A stretch of 64,000 bases of DNA from Sabellastarte sp. h YS-2021. Lineage: Eukaryota > Annelida > Polychaeta > Sabellida > Sabellidae. Positions 9,612-20,438 of this stretch are shown in pieces; position 1 is the stretch's first letter, and every line of letters starts with the position of its first letter. The stretch lies in contig OZ024936.1 of the NCBI GenBank assembly GCA_964017235.1, positions 35,982,040 through 36,046,039 on the forward strand, given 5' to 3'. The position numbers and the translations under genes were made by a program. The notes under the pieces are model-generated. The model had not been told where the DNA came from. It saw only the letters and a list, made by a program, of their open reading frames with translations, and did not search any database.

Positions 9612-9954
9612 CCCAGGGAGGGAGGAGATTTTGTAAATATGTAAATAGTGTACATATATATAAAAAAAACAAAAAAAAAACAAAAACAAAAAAAACTGTG
9701 CTTTGCTTCCTTTGGGAAGTTTATTTCTTCTTGTTATGGGACTGAACTCAGCCCTCTCTTCCCCTACCTCAGAGCAGGTCTGTAAAAAAAAGGGGGGGGG
9801 GTAAATTGGTTGACCGGTTTCCGGTAACCTACTGTAGCCTTAAGGGTCTGACCTCAAGGTCGACCCAGGCCTGAAAGGAAATTTTGTTAGTTCTGTTATG
9901 AGTTCACCTAAGTCCCTAGCAGCTTACCCGCCGACCAGGTGGTAGTTATTCAGC
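9612..9954 (+). other. 3' noncoding region of DIRS copy 2
   Basis: A-rich stretch (9660-9695), a pyrimidine-rich block shared with copy 1, a run of G at about 9791, then sequence with no coding potential. No AATAAA is evident. Confidence 0.6.
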
Positions 9955-10045
9955 ATTTGTCCATTGGATAGGATGTATCAACGCAATAAAATTGCAAATT
10001 TAATAAGTAAATTAAATGTTTATAAGTTAATACCCTATCCAATGG
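9955..10045 (+). repeat. Internal complementary region of DIRS copy 2
   Basis: The first half (9957-9992) is the reverse complement of the left terminus (3988-4028) with a single visible mismatch. The second half (about 10020-10045, GTTAATACCCTATCC) is the reverse complement of the right terminus (10268-10290). This bridging arrangement is the diagnostic internal complementary region that lets DIRS elements restore their ends through a circular intermediate. Confidence 0.85.
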
Positions 10046-10106
10046 ACACACAAGACCCTCCCACCAACCCCGCTATCAGCTTACTAGGGGTCTAATAGGT
10101 TTAGAC

Positions 10107-10333
10107 AACGAAAAAGATGCTATGACGTCACGTTGTCTATACAGGAAGGGGGTTCGATACGCCATCTGGTGAGTGCACTAGTACTAGGGACTGGCTAGCC
10201 GGTGGAAACACAGGACGTCTTTTTCTGACGTTTGGCGAGCCGGTCAGCGCCGACCGGAATAGCATTTGTCCATTGGATAGGGTATTAACTTTGCAATTTG
10301 CAAATTTCATAAGTAAATTAAATTTATATGACT
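10107..10333 (+). repeat. Right inverted terminal repeat of DIRS copy 2
   Basis: Inverted match to 4001-4182 up to 10289, followed by an AT-rich stretch (10290-10333) that resembles 9995-10025 in direct orientation. Contains a perfect CRE-type palindrome at 10123-10130. Confidence 0.85.
10123..10130. promoter_or_regulatory. CRE/ATF-type palindrome TGACGTCA in DIRS terminal repeat
   Basis: Exact TGACGTCA. The same palindrome stands in the right repeat of copy 3 (16753-16760), while the left repeats have decayed versions (GATGTCAT near 4159; TGACGTCT near 12229). A CREB/ATF-type binding role in element transcription is inference. Confidence 0.35.
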
Positions 10334-11361
10334 GGATAATAAATAAAAAGACATCTCTTGTGGTTTCGCCATATGATGCCAGAGTCAAGAAGTCAGTTTG
10401 ATGGCTGTTTTGGTAATGATGGTCACTCACTAGTGGATCCAGAGGAAGGGGAGGGTTCAGGGGGTTCGAACCCCACATTCAGTGTAAGATGATTCTAAAG
10501 TTGAACATCCTGTACTGGATCCAGATTCATGCAAAATTATAATAATATACTGTTTCACAGCCTTCTATTATAATCTATTGTTGCTGCTGTCAAATCTGGC
10601 TTAAAACCTACTTAACTTTGCTAGAAACAAAATTTTATATTGAAATAACCCCGAATTTAATGGTATGTAAACAAAGCTAGATGATAATGTCCATGCATGG
10701 AGGTAATCTTAGCTAATTCTTTGCTCTTATTGAAAGCGTGCACATAATGAATTTAGTGTTAACCACACTCAAGAAATTATTCTAGACTAGTGTTAAATTT
10801 ATAGAAAACCCACTAAGTGTAAAATTACAAATTTTCTTAAGGACAGGGGTCATGCCCCCATAGTTTTTGAATGCCTAGATATGAATCCCCCCCCCCCCCC
10901 CCCCCCTTTTAATTTATAGCTGGATCTGCTCCTGGTCGGTTCTAGATTTTGCGGAAAGAATAACCATCCTCAAAACAAACTGGCTTCTACATTATCAGCC
11001 TTCATAAGTCGACTATGAGCACACTTTTTTTCGGGATGAATATCCACCATAATTCACCTTTGACCCTGGTACGATATGCTACATACCAACTCAACTTATC
11101 CACATGAAAGAACTATGGTTGTGTTGTTTGAACCCTAGACTATGCTATTCTGGAAATTACTATAAATTTATATTCAGTGATAATTTCCTGTGAATAATTT
11201 ACTTCTCAGAGAACAGAAACTCCAATTCCATTATCTTATTAGAGCAGGATCAGAGTGGTATTTTTTTTCCAGATCTTTAAATTTGTAAAATGAAATGTAT
11301 ATTTGAATTACCATTCATTAACCCATAAACCATTTATATAATATTTTCATAAAATCTGTTA
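10334..11361. other. Intergenic spacer without recognised gene
   Basis: AT-rich sequence with no coding frame of note. It holds a run of about 20 C at 10887-10906 and nothing else I can name. Confidence 0.6.
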
Positions 11362-11411
11362 TAACAAGACCTCTGGCGCAGCCATTTATCTACTGCAGTC
11401 AAAGGATTCAT

Positions 11412-11905
11412 AGCACATAATTTCCTACAGGTTGGTTGAACATCCCAAACCTGTAGGACCAATAATAAGTGAGTTCTAGGCCCTTTAAAGATGGTTGACC
11501 CCCTTGTCTGACCTTGAAGGAGGGACCAAAGGTCAAATCTGGCCTCACCAAAAAATCCGCAGCACATGATTTCCTATAGATTGGTTTAACATTCCAAGCC
11601 TCTGTGACTAATAATAATTGAGTTTTAGGCCCTTTAAAGATGATTGACCCCCATCTGACCTTGGTTGAGGGGTCAAAGGTCAAATTCAACCTCATCAAAA
11701 GATTCACAGCACATGATTTCCTATGGATTGGTTTAACATCCCAAGACTCTGGGACCAATAATAAGTGAGTTCAAGGCCATTTAAAGATGGTTTACCCTTG
11801 TTTGACTTTGAAGGATGGGTCAAAGGTCAAATCTGATACGCAGCACATGATTTCCTACAGGTTGGTTTAACTTGCCAAACCTGTAGGACCAAGAATAAGC
11901 CTAAC
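11412..11905 (-). repeat. 148-bp tandem repeat, about 3.4 copies
   Basis: Unit starts at 11412, 11561, 11708 and 11842 share AGCACATGATTTCCTA and the TGACC-rich block. Spacing is 149, 147 and 134 bp. It lies just inside the 3' end of the host element. A TGACCTTTGACC-rich repeat of similar size occurs at 44780-45250. Confidence 0.8.
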
Positions 11906-12275
11906 TTTAAAACTTTTAAAGATATTTGACATTTACTTCTTCTGTTATTTAGCTACAAATGAGATAATAGAACAACATAGCTTAGGAACTGCAATAGTTT
12001 TGGAGTTACAGTGGATTTAGTCAACAGTAGGAATTTCAAAGTAGCTATATAATGTGCCACAGGTCTGAAACTTTACTATGTGATAGATTATCAAAAACCA
12101 GCTGAATAACACACAGATTCACCTAACTTTAATACTTTCGAAGATATTTGACATTATTTTTATTGCGTAAATATATCTTGCTTAACAGACTAATGCCATT
12201 GGCCCGGCGCAAGTTGCCAGGGGCTAGTGACGTCTGTTTTTCGTTTGGCGCAGTCCAAAAAGACACAGTTTTTGT

Positions 12276-13520
12276 GTGTGCCTCTTCTGTGTCTGTGTGT
12301 GCTGTGGACCATTATGTCCTCTGGGACAAAAGAAAGGTTCTTGTGGCCACATTATGGCCGTATTTGATACACACCAAAAATGCACGAGTTGCTGCGAAAA
12401 AGGAGTCAAGAATGATCCCTGTGTTTCTGGTGAAGAGTCCTGTCCTGCGTGTGCAGTATTGGCCCCTGAATAGAAGGCACAACTGAGTGTTCTTTCATAT
12501 AAACAGCAAAATGAAAAAAAAAAGATCAAGTCTGAAAAGGTCGAGAAGACAAACTTGTGGACCCTTCTTCAGTTTCTATTTCTCGGTCCCACAAATTCTG
12601 ACGACCACATGGAGCAAATCGATACGTCTATTCCGCATTCCTCCACTACACCAGATCCTTCAGAATCTCTTACGAAGTTCAATGAACTCTTTGCTTCTGG
12701 CTTCACCAAACTGTAATGCTTGCTAGCCAAGGTTAGTTCACATGAATCTCATTTTGACTCCTCGGCTTTTCCTCCTATTCAGGATCCTAGTTCAACTGCA
12801 TCGGTTGGCCTGGACTCTTCATTTCAGGGTGTACCAAAGCCTGCAGTGCTTCAATCAGTCCCAGTATAAAGCTCAGCCGGTTCGGCTGACCAACACCGGG
12901 AACCTGTATTCAGCTCCGGTGCTGCGGCTGCTACCGGTTTGGTTAGCCACCGTCAGCCGGTTCTGTAACCGGTTCCACCATTTGACAGTTCCACTGCTCC
13001 AGTATTTCAGACTCCGCAACCTCCCTTTCAGCTGTCACAATCCACACCTTCCAAACACCCTAATCTGGTGCTTACTGCCGGTCCTGCTACCGGCCCTACT
13101 ACCCTCGACCCTCACAAACCAGCACTTGGGATCTTTATCCACAGACAGGTGAACGAGGCTTTGTTTCTCCCCTTATAGATCTTTACCCAGAACAAGATTC
13201 AGACCTGGAGGCCTTACACAAAGACAGTCCTGTGGACTAGGAACCGGTATCTAATGAGGATGTTTTGGATGCTCCCTCTGGTTCAGAAGTTGATCCTGCA
13301 GAGTCAGAATCCATCCGCAGTGAGGATCAGAGCTATAGGGAAACAGTTTGTGTGCTCAGATCACATATGAAGTGATCATTCATCCCAGATCTTGCGTATG
13401 TGTACTCATATCATCAGGACAACCTTTGGACAGGCAGCAGGCCTCATTCCACAGGCAATGTGTCAGTAACCATGCCTGCAGACAACTGGTTTTGTTCCAA
13501 AATAGAACATTTGAACATGT
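12276..13520 (+). pseudogene. gag-like ORF remnant of DIRS copy 3
   Basis: The N-terminal Cys/His motif (CGHIM, FDTH, KCTSCC, then PCV and CPAC) is clear at about 12340-12465, in a frame shifted relative to the likely start ATG at 12314. A stop follows at 12471. Downstream frames are broken but keep a Pro/Ser/Thr-rich composition and, near 13320-13500, the block equivalent to EEQNYRDTMQGIRSFMGW of copy 2. At about 13520 the rest of the gag domain is missing: sequence jumps to the Cys-rich region. Confidence 0.65.
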
Positions 13521-13884
13521 AATTCATGTACTTTTTTCCCCAAGGGCCTCCGCAAAAGAAAGGAGTAAGCCCCGCAGTGACAAAGAACAAAATAAAGCCT
13601 GTAAAACAGGTTTCTTTTGTAAATCACTTGGCTTCTGTTTCTCCTGTAGAAAATGTTCACAATGTAGCACTAAATCTACCTGTAGTAGGTCGTCTGAGAG
13701 ATTTTTGGAAAACATGGGCCTCCCGGGGTGCACACCCAAAAGAAGTGTTCATACTGAAAAATGGTTACAACCTTCCTTTCAAGGTAAACGCCCCACTGAC
13801 CAGAATCCCACTAGTCAAGAGCAGATATGCAAACCCCCTCAGGAACAAATTCTAAGAGGAGGCCTTGCATTCCCTCAGGTTTAA
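13521..13884 (+). pseudogene. Cys-rich ORF of DIRS copy 3
   Basis: The frame ending at 13884 holds the cysteine series (FCKSLGFCFSCRKCSQCS) and the conserved tail STCSRSSERFLENMG, matching the Cys-rich ORFs at 933 and 6653. Its start has been lost with the upstream deletion. Zinc binding is inferred. Confidence 0.5.
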
Positions 13885-15290
13885 TGCTCTCTGGCTTTTT
13901 ACAATTGCCTCTTCTTAGTTCCCAAGCTGAACAACAAGTGGCGCCCAATCTCAGACCTCAGCTCTCTGAACAAGTTCCTGAAGGTTCAAACCTTCAAGTT
14001 GGAAACTCCTGAGTCTATAAGGCTGTCGCTGCAAACAGGAGAGTGGGCCTTCTGTGTAGATTTCAGTGATGCCTACTTTCACATTCCTATAAGCCACAGC
14101 TCTTGAAAAGGTTTCACTGTCAAAATCAGACCTTTCAGTTCACTGCTCTACCCCTTGGCCTCTCCACGGCTCCCATGGAGTTTACTATCATAATAAAGAA
14201 AGTCACACTCATGGCTCAAAGTCGACACATCCGGATCCACCAGTACCTAGACGACTAGCTAATCCGGGGAAAGGATGAAAAAACATGTCACCAGCATACC
14301 CAGTTACTTCTGGCTCTATGCCAGGATCTGGGCTGGATTGTCAATCTACAAAAGTCAGACCTAATACCTCTACAGGTCTCTAACTTCATAGGATATCAGT
14401 ACGACCTAAAGCAAGACCAAGGACTAGTCAGGCCCACACCGGAAAGGTGGGAAGTCCTGAACTCAAACATAGGGACCATCCATAATAGCCCTTCTCACTA
14501 CAACTAAAAAGCAGGTTCCCTCAGGATGTCTGCACATGAAACCCATTCAGTGGAATCTCAAAACAAATTGGCACATAACAAAGTCCTTGGAAAAGCTTAT
14601 CCCCATTCCCAAGTACCTTCACAGGCATCTACAGTGGTGGCTACAGGAGGAAAACATCCCAGTAGGCCAACCCCTTCATCCTCTCCAGCATGCACGCCAA
14701 GTCTTTACTGATGCATCAAACAAAAGATGGTTCGCTTATCTAGGAGACTTTACAGCCAGAGGGCTGTGGCCAGTACTGGAAATCAAGCTGTACATCAACT
14801 TCTTGGAGTTGAAGGCAGCCCTGAAATGCTTTCAGTATCTCTGCAGGGACCAAACTGTCACAGAGAACACCACTGTTGTTACATCAACAAGGAAGGGGGT
14901 ATGAAATCAGGCTCTCTTTGTGCCCGATCATCCAGATGGAATGGTCTCTCCACAAGGGGATCTTCGACCAGATTTGCCACCGGTGACATACACTTTAAAT
15001 AGACCTGTTTGCCACCAAGTTCAACAACAAAGTTCCCCTGTTTGTGTCTTCAGTCCCAGACAAGGAAGCCTGGACAGTGGACACTCTGAGCATATCATGG
15101 GAGAACATGGATGGGTATGCCTTTCCCCCGACTCTCTTGATAGCAACTGTCATAAACAAGATCCTCAGCCACGACTATTGCCCAATCATAGTCATGGCTC
15201 CGGGCTGGCCCAACATATTGTGGTTTTGGGATCTGGTGAGCCTGTCAACTCTAATCCCTCTGACTACCTTGCCAACCCAATCTTCTGACT
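13885..15290 (+). pseudogene. RT, RNase H and methyltransferase-like remnants of DIRS copy 3
   Basis: Motif A region (VDFSDAYFHIPIS) near 14055-14095 and YLDD at 14244-14255 are preserved; TAG follows at 14256-14258. RNase H blocks (QVFTDASNKRWFAYL; FLELKAALKCF) at 14695-14840 and the methyltransferase-like block (LDAYAF-like WENMDGYAFPP, APGWPNILWFWDLV) at 15060-15240 occur in different frames separated by stops. About 80 codons of RNase H are deleted after 14900. Confidence 0.75.
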
Positions 15291-16293
15291 CAACCATTCA
15301 ACAGGAGCCTGCACAGAGACCTTCCAAATCTGAACTTCCATGCTTGGCTCCTAGAGCCTCAACCATCAGAGTCCATGGTTTCTCTGGTCAAGTTGCAGAA
15401 TGAATTGAGGCTCTTAAGAAACGCTCAACCAGAGCAGTCTATAAGGCAAAGTGGTCCATTTCTGTTCAATAGTGTGAATCAAATTAGGTGGAGTTCAAAG
15501 CGCCATCAAAACTCAAATAGCTGACTTTCTTCTTTACCTCTTCCAGGAGAAGAAACTTCAGCCCTCTACTATAGATGGATACAGAACTGACATAACTGAT
15601 AAAGTAGGCAATTCCTCAGTTGAGATCAGTAACAACGAGACCCTTACTAGACTACTAGACAGTTTTCACAGAGATAGACCTAAAGATCGGAGAGGCATTC
15701 CCTCTTGGAATCTACCTCTAGTTTTACAACAGTTGACTAAGGAGCCTTTTGAAACGCTTAAAAGGCTTCCCTTAAGCACCTGACTTATAAGACTGTCTTC
15801 CTGCTCGCCCTGGCATCTGGTAAATGCAAAGCGAAATCCATGCCTGGGTCAATAGGAACATTAGACACATAGAGGACTGGTCTAAAGTCTCCCTTTACCC
15901 CTCCCGTTGTTTTCTAAGAATCAACTGGCTCGGGGGGTCTAGATAGCGTAGCCCCAGTAGTTATTCCTGCCCTGGCTCCAACCCTAGACAAATCTCTCAA
16001 GGAAGACAGGTCACAGGACAATCTCTTCTTCGATTAAGCAGTCTGTCCTCTTCTGTTACAAGCTGTTGGACCAAGAGGCACTGCAAGTGGATCAGGTGTA
16101 GGCCCACGGTGTTCAGGCCTTTACTGCTTCTAAAGCTTTCCAGGGAGGAGTCTCCCTAGAGCAGATCCTTTTGGCTTGTAACTGGAAGTCTCATAACACC
16201 TACACACAGTTTTACTTGAAGGATGTTGCCAGGGCTGACTCTGATCTATATCACTTGGGTTCCATAGTGGCAGCACAACAAATTCTCCAATAG
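15291..16293 (+). pseudogene. Tyrosine recombinase remnant of DIRS copy 3
   Basis: Core-binding and catalytic blocks are readable through several stops and shifts (for example DSFHRDRPKDRRGIPSWNL; CNWKSHNTYTQFYLKDVA). The HxxR arginine reads HGVQ near 16108-16119, so a catalytic residue is lost. The natural stop corresponds to 16291-16293. Confidence 0.75.
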
Positions 16294-16574
16294 CTGTTTA
16301 CCCCTATGGGTTATTTTATATATACAGAACCTCTCCACCTGGCTCCACTAGAGTTAGAAGTTCTGTCAGCTTTCCCAGTGTCCTTCCTCTGGGAATCCCA
16401 AGGGACTGAACTCTTTCGCCTCCTCTCCTCATTAATGAGAGAAAAGATGGGGAGGGGGTACTCAGTCCGGTTAACCGGTCGGACCCGGAAAATATATGAG
16501 GAGTTTTTCTGACTAAATTCCTCATAGAGTTCTAGTTGGTCCCTCCAGTAAGCTACCCACCATCCTTTCGGTAG

Positions 16575-16870
16575 TTATTCTGGCATTAGTCTGTTAGGTA
16601 AGATATATAAACGTAATAAACTAGAAAATTTATTAAGTAAATTAAATTTTTATAAGTTAATATCTTACCTAACAGACGGGAAATCCCACCCTCCAACACC
16701 GCGAATATACCTTAATGGGGTTACAAGGGTTAAATTTTCAAACAAGAGGAAGTGACGTCACTAGCCCCTGGCGAGTGAAGGGGAAACTAGGCCCCCTATC
16801 GAGTGGGGCAGATACCAATGCCAGTTTCACTGGAGGCAACTCAGGACCTCTTTTTCTGGCCCTGCTTGCG
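16575..16870 (+). repeat. Internal complementary region and partial right repeat of DIRS copy 3
   Basis: 16575-16612 is complementary to the left terminus at 12158-12200; the segment TTAATATCTTACCTAACAG at 16657-16675 would be complementary to the lost right terminus. 16681-16870 is an inverted, diverged counterpart of 12190-12245 and carries TGACGTCA at 16753-16760. The outermost right end is missing. Confidence 0.65.
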
Positions 16871-17136
16871 TGGAAAATACTGTAACTGCTATAGTTTTTG
16901 AGTTATTTACTTAAATAACTTATTTACTTAAAGTAGCTAAAATTACTATTATATATATTATTTACTATTACTCACTTATCTTTAAGCCCAAGTCCACAAA
17001 ACCCAATAAAATATCAAGGGCGTGAAAATTTTTAGGACACTTAATTGACAAAAAGTCTGTAGCTGCAATAGTTATGGAGAAATCTGTGTGACACACTAAT
17101 GCACGCAACCACACATGCACACACATGATGCATGTC

Positions 17137-17175
17137 ATAATCTCCCTCCTGGGCTAAAGCCTGGTGGGAGATAAT
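17137..17175 (-). repeat. 5' palindromic terminus, ATCTCCC family
   Basis: Arms ATAATCTCCC and GGGAGATAAT enclose an inner stem (CCTGGGC/GCCTGG). The same hairpin, on the plus strand, starts the intron element at 38813-38850, and the 60 bases that follow are also shared (GCATCATGTGTGTG onward). Confidence 0.75.
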
Positions 17176-17185
17176 AATAAAAAAT

Positions 17186-17862
17186 ACCACTGGTGGTCAG
17201 ATCCTTTGCAATGAGTTGCTTAACTTTAATACTTTTGAAGATATTTGATATTTACTTCTGTCATTATTTTGCAAGAAAAAAGAAAATAGCGATTACTCAC
17301 TTATGGCATGCAATGGAACCATGGACTATGTGCCATCTTAAAGCTAACAACAAAGTAGCTGAACAATGTATTTTAGGAAAATACTCCAAGTGCAATAGTT
17401 TTGGAGTTGCAATCTATTTACTCAATAGTAAGAATTTCAAAGCAGTTGTTACTCAGCTATACAATGTTATAGCTTACTATGTGATAGCTTATCAAAAACT
17501 AGATGAATAACATATCTGAAAAGATTTGCGTAACTTTAATACTTTTCAAGATATTATACATTTACTTATATCAGTATTTTGCTACAAATAAGAAAATAGC
17601 TATTACTTATGACATGCAATGAAATCCCAAACCATATACCATCTTATAGCTAAGGACAAATTAAGTAGATGAACAACATATTTGAAGAAAAAACTAACTG
17701 TAACAGTTTTTGAGTTATGAGTCCTTCACTCAAAGTAGATAAAATTACTATTACTCGTTTATCTTTAGGCCTAAGTCCACAAAACCAACACAATTGTCAA
17801 GGGCGTGAAAATTCATTAGGACAATTAATTGGCAAAAATCTGTAGCTGTAGTAGTTGTGGCC
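17186..17862 (-). repeat. 320-bp satellite, about two copies, minus orientation
   Basis: Contains two spaced copies of the block TTTGAAGATATT and of ATAGCTATTACT-like sequence, the reverse complement of the array at 38980-40760. The end at 17750-17862 repeats the subterminal part of the ATCTCCC family but lacks its palindrome, so it is a truncated second element. Confidence 0.65.
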
Positions 17863-19240
17863 TGGATAAGATTTTTTTTGGCTCTGTATAACCTGTATTG
17901 AGGAGCCTCAAGGTCAAGTTGCAGCTGGTTTGTATATATATTATACACATTGACCAAACGATGATCCAAATTAAAATGCACCAGTTATAAAAGGGACAAA
18001 TTTACTTTTCAAGGCTACTATTTATATCGACGTTTATCCTCCTAAATGAATGGACTTCTTGTACTTTAAATGTACACACAGATACCAAATTTTAAAGCTC
18101 TTGGTAAAATGTTCATTAATCTACTGCATCCCAGAGAAATCTCCACCGTGTTGGAAAAATATGTCTCTCCAATTTTTGTTTGGGACAAAATAAAATTGAG
18201 TGGACCTTATTTTACCACTAAAAACGACAATGGAAAGCTATCACACGATACAGGTAATACCCCCCCCCCCCCTCCCCCATGAATGATTCAGTCAGGATTT
18301 TTTTGAATTGACAGTCCATGAGTCATGATTACACAAACAATATGGCCAGTACATGTAAATATTTCATGTTCTAAAAGTGAAACTTCCTCACTTACCCAGT
18401 CTACAGTTTGATATATCTACAGTTTTTCTCCAAAAAAATCACTTTCCATTAAAGCTTCAGCAAGTTGTTACAAAATTAAAAATCTTGAATATGTAATAAA
18501 TGACAAAGCTTGAAATGTGCTCGTGAATTAAAACTAATAGAGAATATGACGCGAACTGAAAAATGAAAAATAGTATAACTAACTGGAATTAATGTAATTA
18601 TAAATATTACATGTGTACTTAATAAATACAATTTATTTTTTCTCTATTCAGTTTGATTTCAATAGCTCTTTGTACCAGCTTTATAGTGTAACCCCAGCCT
18701 TTTATTTCCCTTTATCAAACTTTATTAGAGAATTTTAAATGGTGTATTGCATACAGTATGAAATCCTGACTACATCACAATTGTTATTTCTTTTGACATA
18801 ATTTTCATTTGAAAGTTCTGTAAAAACGAAAAGACCCTTAGACTGGATTTGTCAACGGAATTTAAAATTTGTCAAATATGAGTTTTTGTCAGAATTTTAT
18901 ATGAAATAAATATTGGACCTGGCAATTTGGGCCATATTGTGTTTAAAGCTTAAAAGAAGTTGGCTTTCATCTTGCACATATATGCCATGCCATTTGTATT
19001 CTATTTTAAGAGAATTGTAATCACACATCATGCACATCAAAAGGTCAACTAAGAAATAATGCAATTGCCAATGCTGGAAGCTTTATTTTGCAATTACGAT
19101 CGACAACCATATTGACATTCAGAAACTGTCTCATTATGGTGCCTTAATATTTCGTAATTACATTTTGTGAAGATAAAGGTCTGTTTGCTGAGAGTATAAG
19201 CCAAAACCATCCCCCACAGCTGACTTGGTGCCCACTGATT

Positions 19241-19354
19241 TGTTGGGCGCGATGTTATGATCTGCGCAATGTAGATATGGCACTTGCACGTTCTCAATGT
19301 TACAAGATTGCGCGCCCATTTCAAGATTGGGGGATGGAGCGGCTCCAACTGAGG
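19241..19354 (-). mobile_element. Short hairpin element (MITE-like), copy a
   Basis: Reverse complement matches the copy at 20312-20438: GGCTCC/AGCTCC start, GGGCGCGC core, CAAGTGCCAT, GATCATAACAT and CGCCCAA end. It is more diverged and lacks the long internal palindrome. Confidence 0.5.
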
Positions 19355-20311
19355 ATTGTTTCTATGGCAGATTCTTGATTGACTGTATCTATTTTGTGGT
19401 GGTCACTGATTGACCGATTTTTAGGGTTAGGATCCTAAGTTGACCCATAAATTTTAAGATGGGAAACTTAATCGACCAATTTTGCCTTAATTGTTAAGTT
19501 TTGAAGAAATAACTATATCAGAAAAGCTTTTGCGAAAATTTTATTTATATCTTACTTTGTATATATAATGAATATTATTTATGTAGTATTTTATGTATCT
19601 CCCCATTTATAATGTTTTATCAGTGATGGGGCACCAGCTAAGATCGATGAATTTAATTTATTATGTTCTAAATTAAAATATTACAGAAGTTGACAGCAAT
19701 TCTTGTCACGATATTTTTATTTCTGTAATTTATATGCAGGACAAGAATCAATTAGACCAAATATGAATTGTGTATTGACTCTCCATAAATAATATCTTAC
19801 CAACTTTTGGGAGGAATAATGTGTAAGATTAAACTAAACAAAATGTATGTAACGAATTTTAGTATAAGTTATTGTTCTGTCCAAAAGTGACTCATCAGGC
19901 CGAGTAGCAAATCAACATGAAAAGAATGACTTCCTATTATCATAGACATAAGGAAATAAGGCTTATGATGGTCAGTTATAATGATTAATTAATTGGATTT
20001 ACTCAGGCTTGTGTTATTAGGACACATTAAGTCTCAATAGGAGGCCATGTTTTTATGTTGATTTGTCCACTGTCTTAATAAGTGGCTAAGTTGAATACAA
20101 CCGAGCTTTTTGGCCTGTGGTCAGCCAGTATTTGGCAATAGGGTAAAATATGATCAAATAATTTAGGGAAGTTGTCAGATAACAGTTTGCAGTCTCTATT
20201 AGTTTTAAACAAAAGGACTGTATGGGCAAAGTTTATAGTAAATTTTCTGAGTGTATTTTACTTATAAGTAATACATTTACATCACAGGAGTATATAACAA
20301 TTCAGAAGTTC

Positions 20312-20438
20312 ATTGGGAGTTGGGCCAGCTCCATCTCGACATTGCACAAACAATCTCGAGATGGGCGCACGATCTTATGATGACAAGATCGCGCAAGTGC
20401 CATCTCGAGATCGCGCGGATCATAACTTCACGCCCAAT
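20312..20438 (+). mobile_element. Short hairpin element (MITE-like), copy b
   Basis: Ends in ATTGGG and CCCAAT. Inside, CCATCTCGAGAT at 20400-20411 pairs with ATCTCGAGATGG at 20353-20364, and GCGCACGATCTT pairs with AAGATCGCGC, giving a hairpin of about 60 bp. It is GC-richer than its surroundings. Class unknown. Confidence 0.55.

Larger units (their letters stand above)
3988..10333 (+). mobile_element. DIRS-like retrotransposon copy 2, structurally complete
   Basis: About 6.3 kb with all hallmarks of the DIRS order: inverted terminal repeats (4001-4182 against 10107-10289), gag-like ORF, Cys-rich ORF, RT, RNase H, methyltransferase-like domain, tyrosine recombinase overlapping it, and an internal complementary region (9955-10045) whose halves are complementary to the two outer ends. 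No integrase or target-site duplication is expected for this order. It is interrupted by a few stops and frameshifts (TGA at 4370 and 7029, TAA at 9306, frame changes near 7458, 7675 and 7860), so it is inactive but comparatively young. Right end is placed by the AT-rich stretch that also occurs in the internal region and may be off by tens of bases. Confidence 0.88.
12158..16870 (+). mobile_element. DIRS-like retrotransposon copy 3, heavily decayed
   Basis: Same gene order as copies 1 and 2 but a clearly different, older subfamily. Left end at 12158 (TTTTATTGCGTAAATATATC), internal complementary region at 16575-16680, and a partial right inverted repeat to about 16870. The matched terminal segment GCCAGGGGCTAGTGACGTC (12219-12237) recurs inverted near 16752-16771. 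Gag has a deletion of about 1 kb and the RT has a stop directly after its YLDD. Flanks belong to the minus-strand satellite element, so it inserted into that element. Confidence 0.8.
11362..17178 (-). mobile_element. Minus-strand satellite-bearing element, ATCTCCC-end family, split by DIRS copy 3
   Basis: On the minus strand the 5' end is the imperfect hairpin at 17137-17175 (arms ATCTCCC/GGGAGAT). The 3' end at 11364-11395 matches, in reverse complement, the 3' end of the intron element at 42898-42931 (AGATAAATG-CTGCG-CAGAGGTCTTG). In between lie a 148-bp tandem repeat and pieces of the 320-bp satellite. DIRS copy 3 (12158-16870) interrupts it. Helitron-like transposition is inferred from the end structure; no transposase is encoded. 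Confidence 0.6.

Noticed and set aside
10137..10478. Minus-strand frame of 113 codons
   Set aside because: It spans the right terminal repeat of DIRS copy 2 and its flank, with no match in the other copies.
12487..13152. Frames of 79 and 136 codons in DIRS copy 3
   Set aside because: Off-frame readings of the decayed gag region; the gag composition is visible in another frame.
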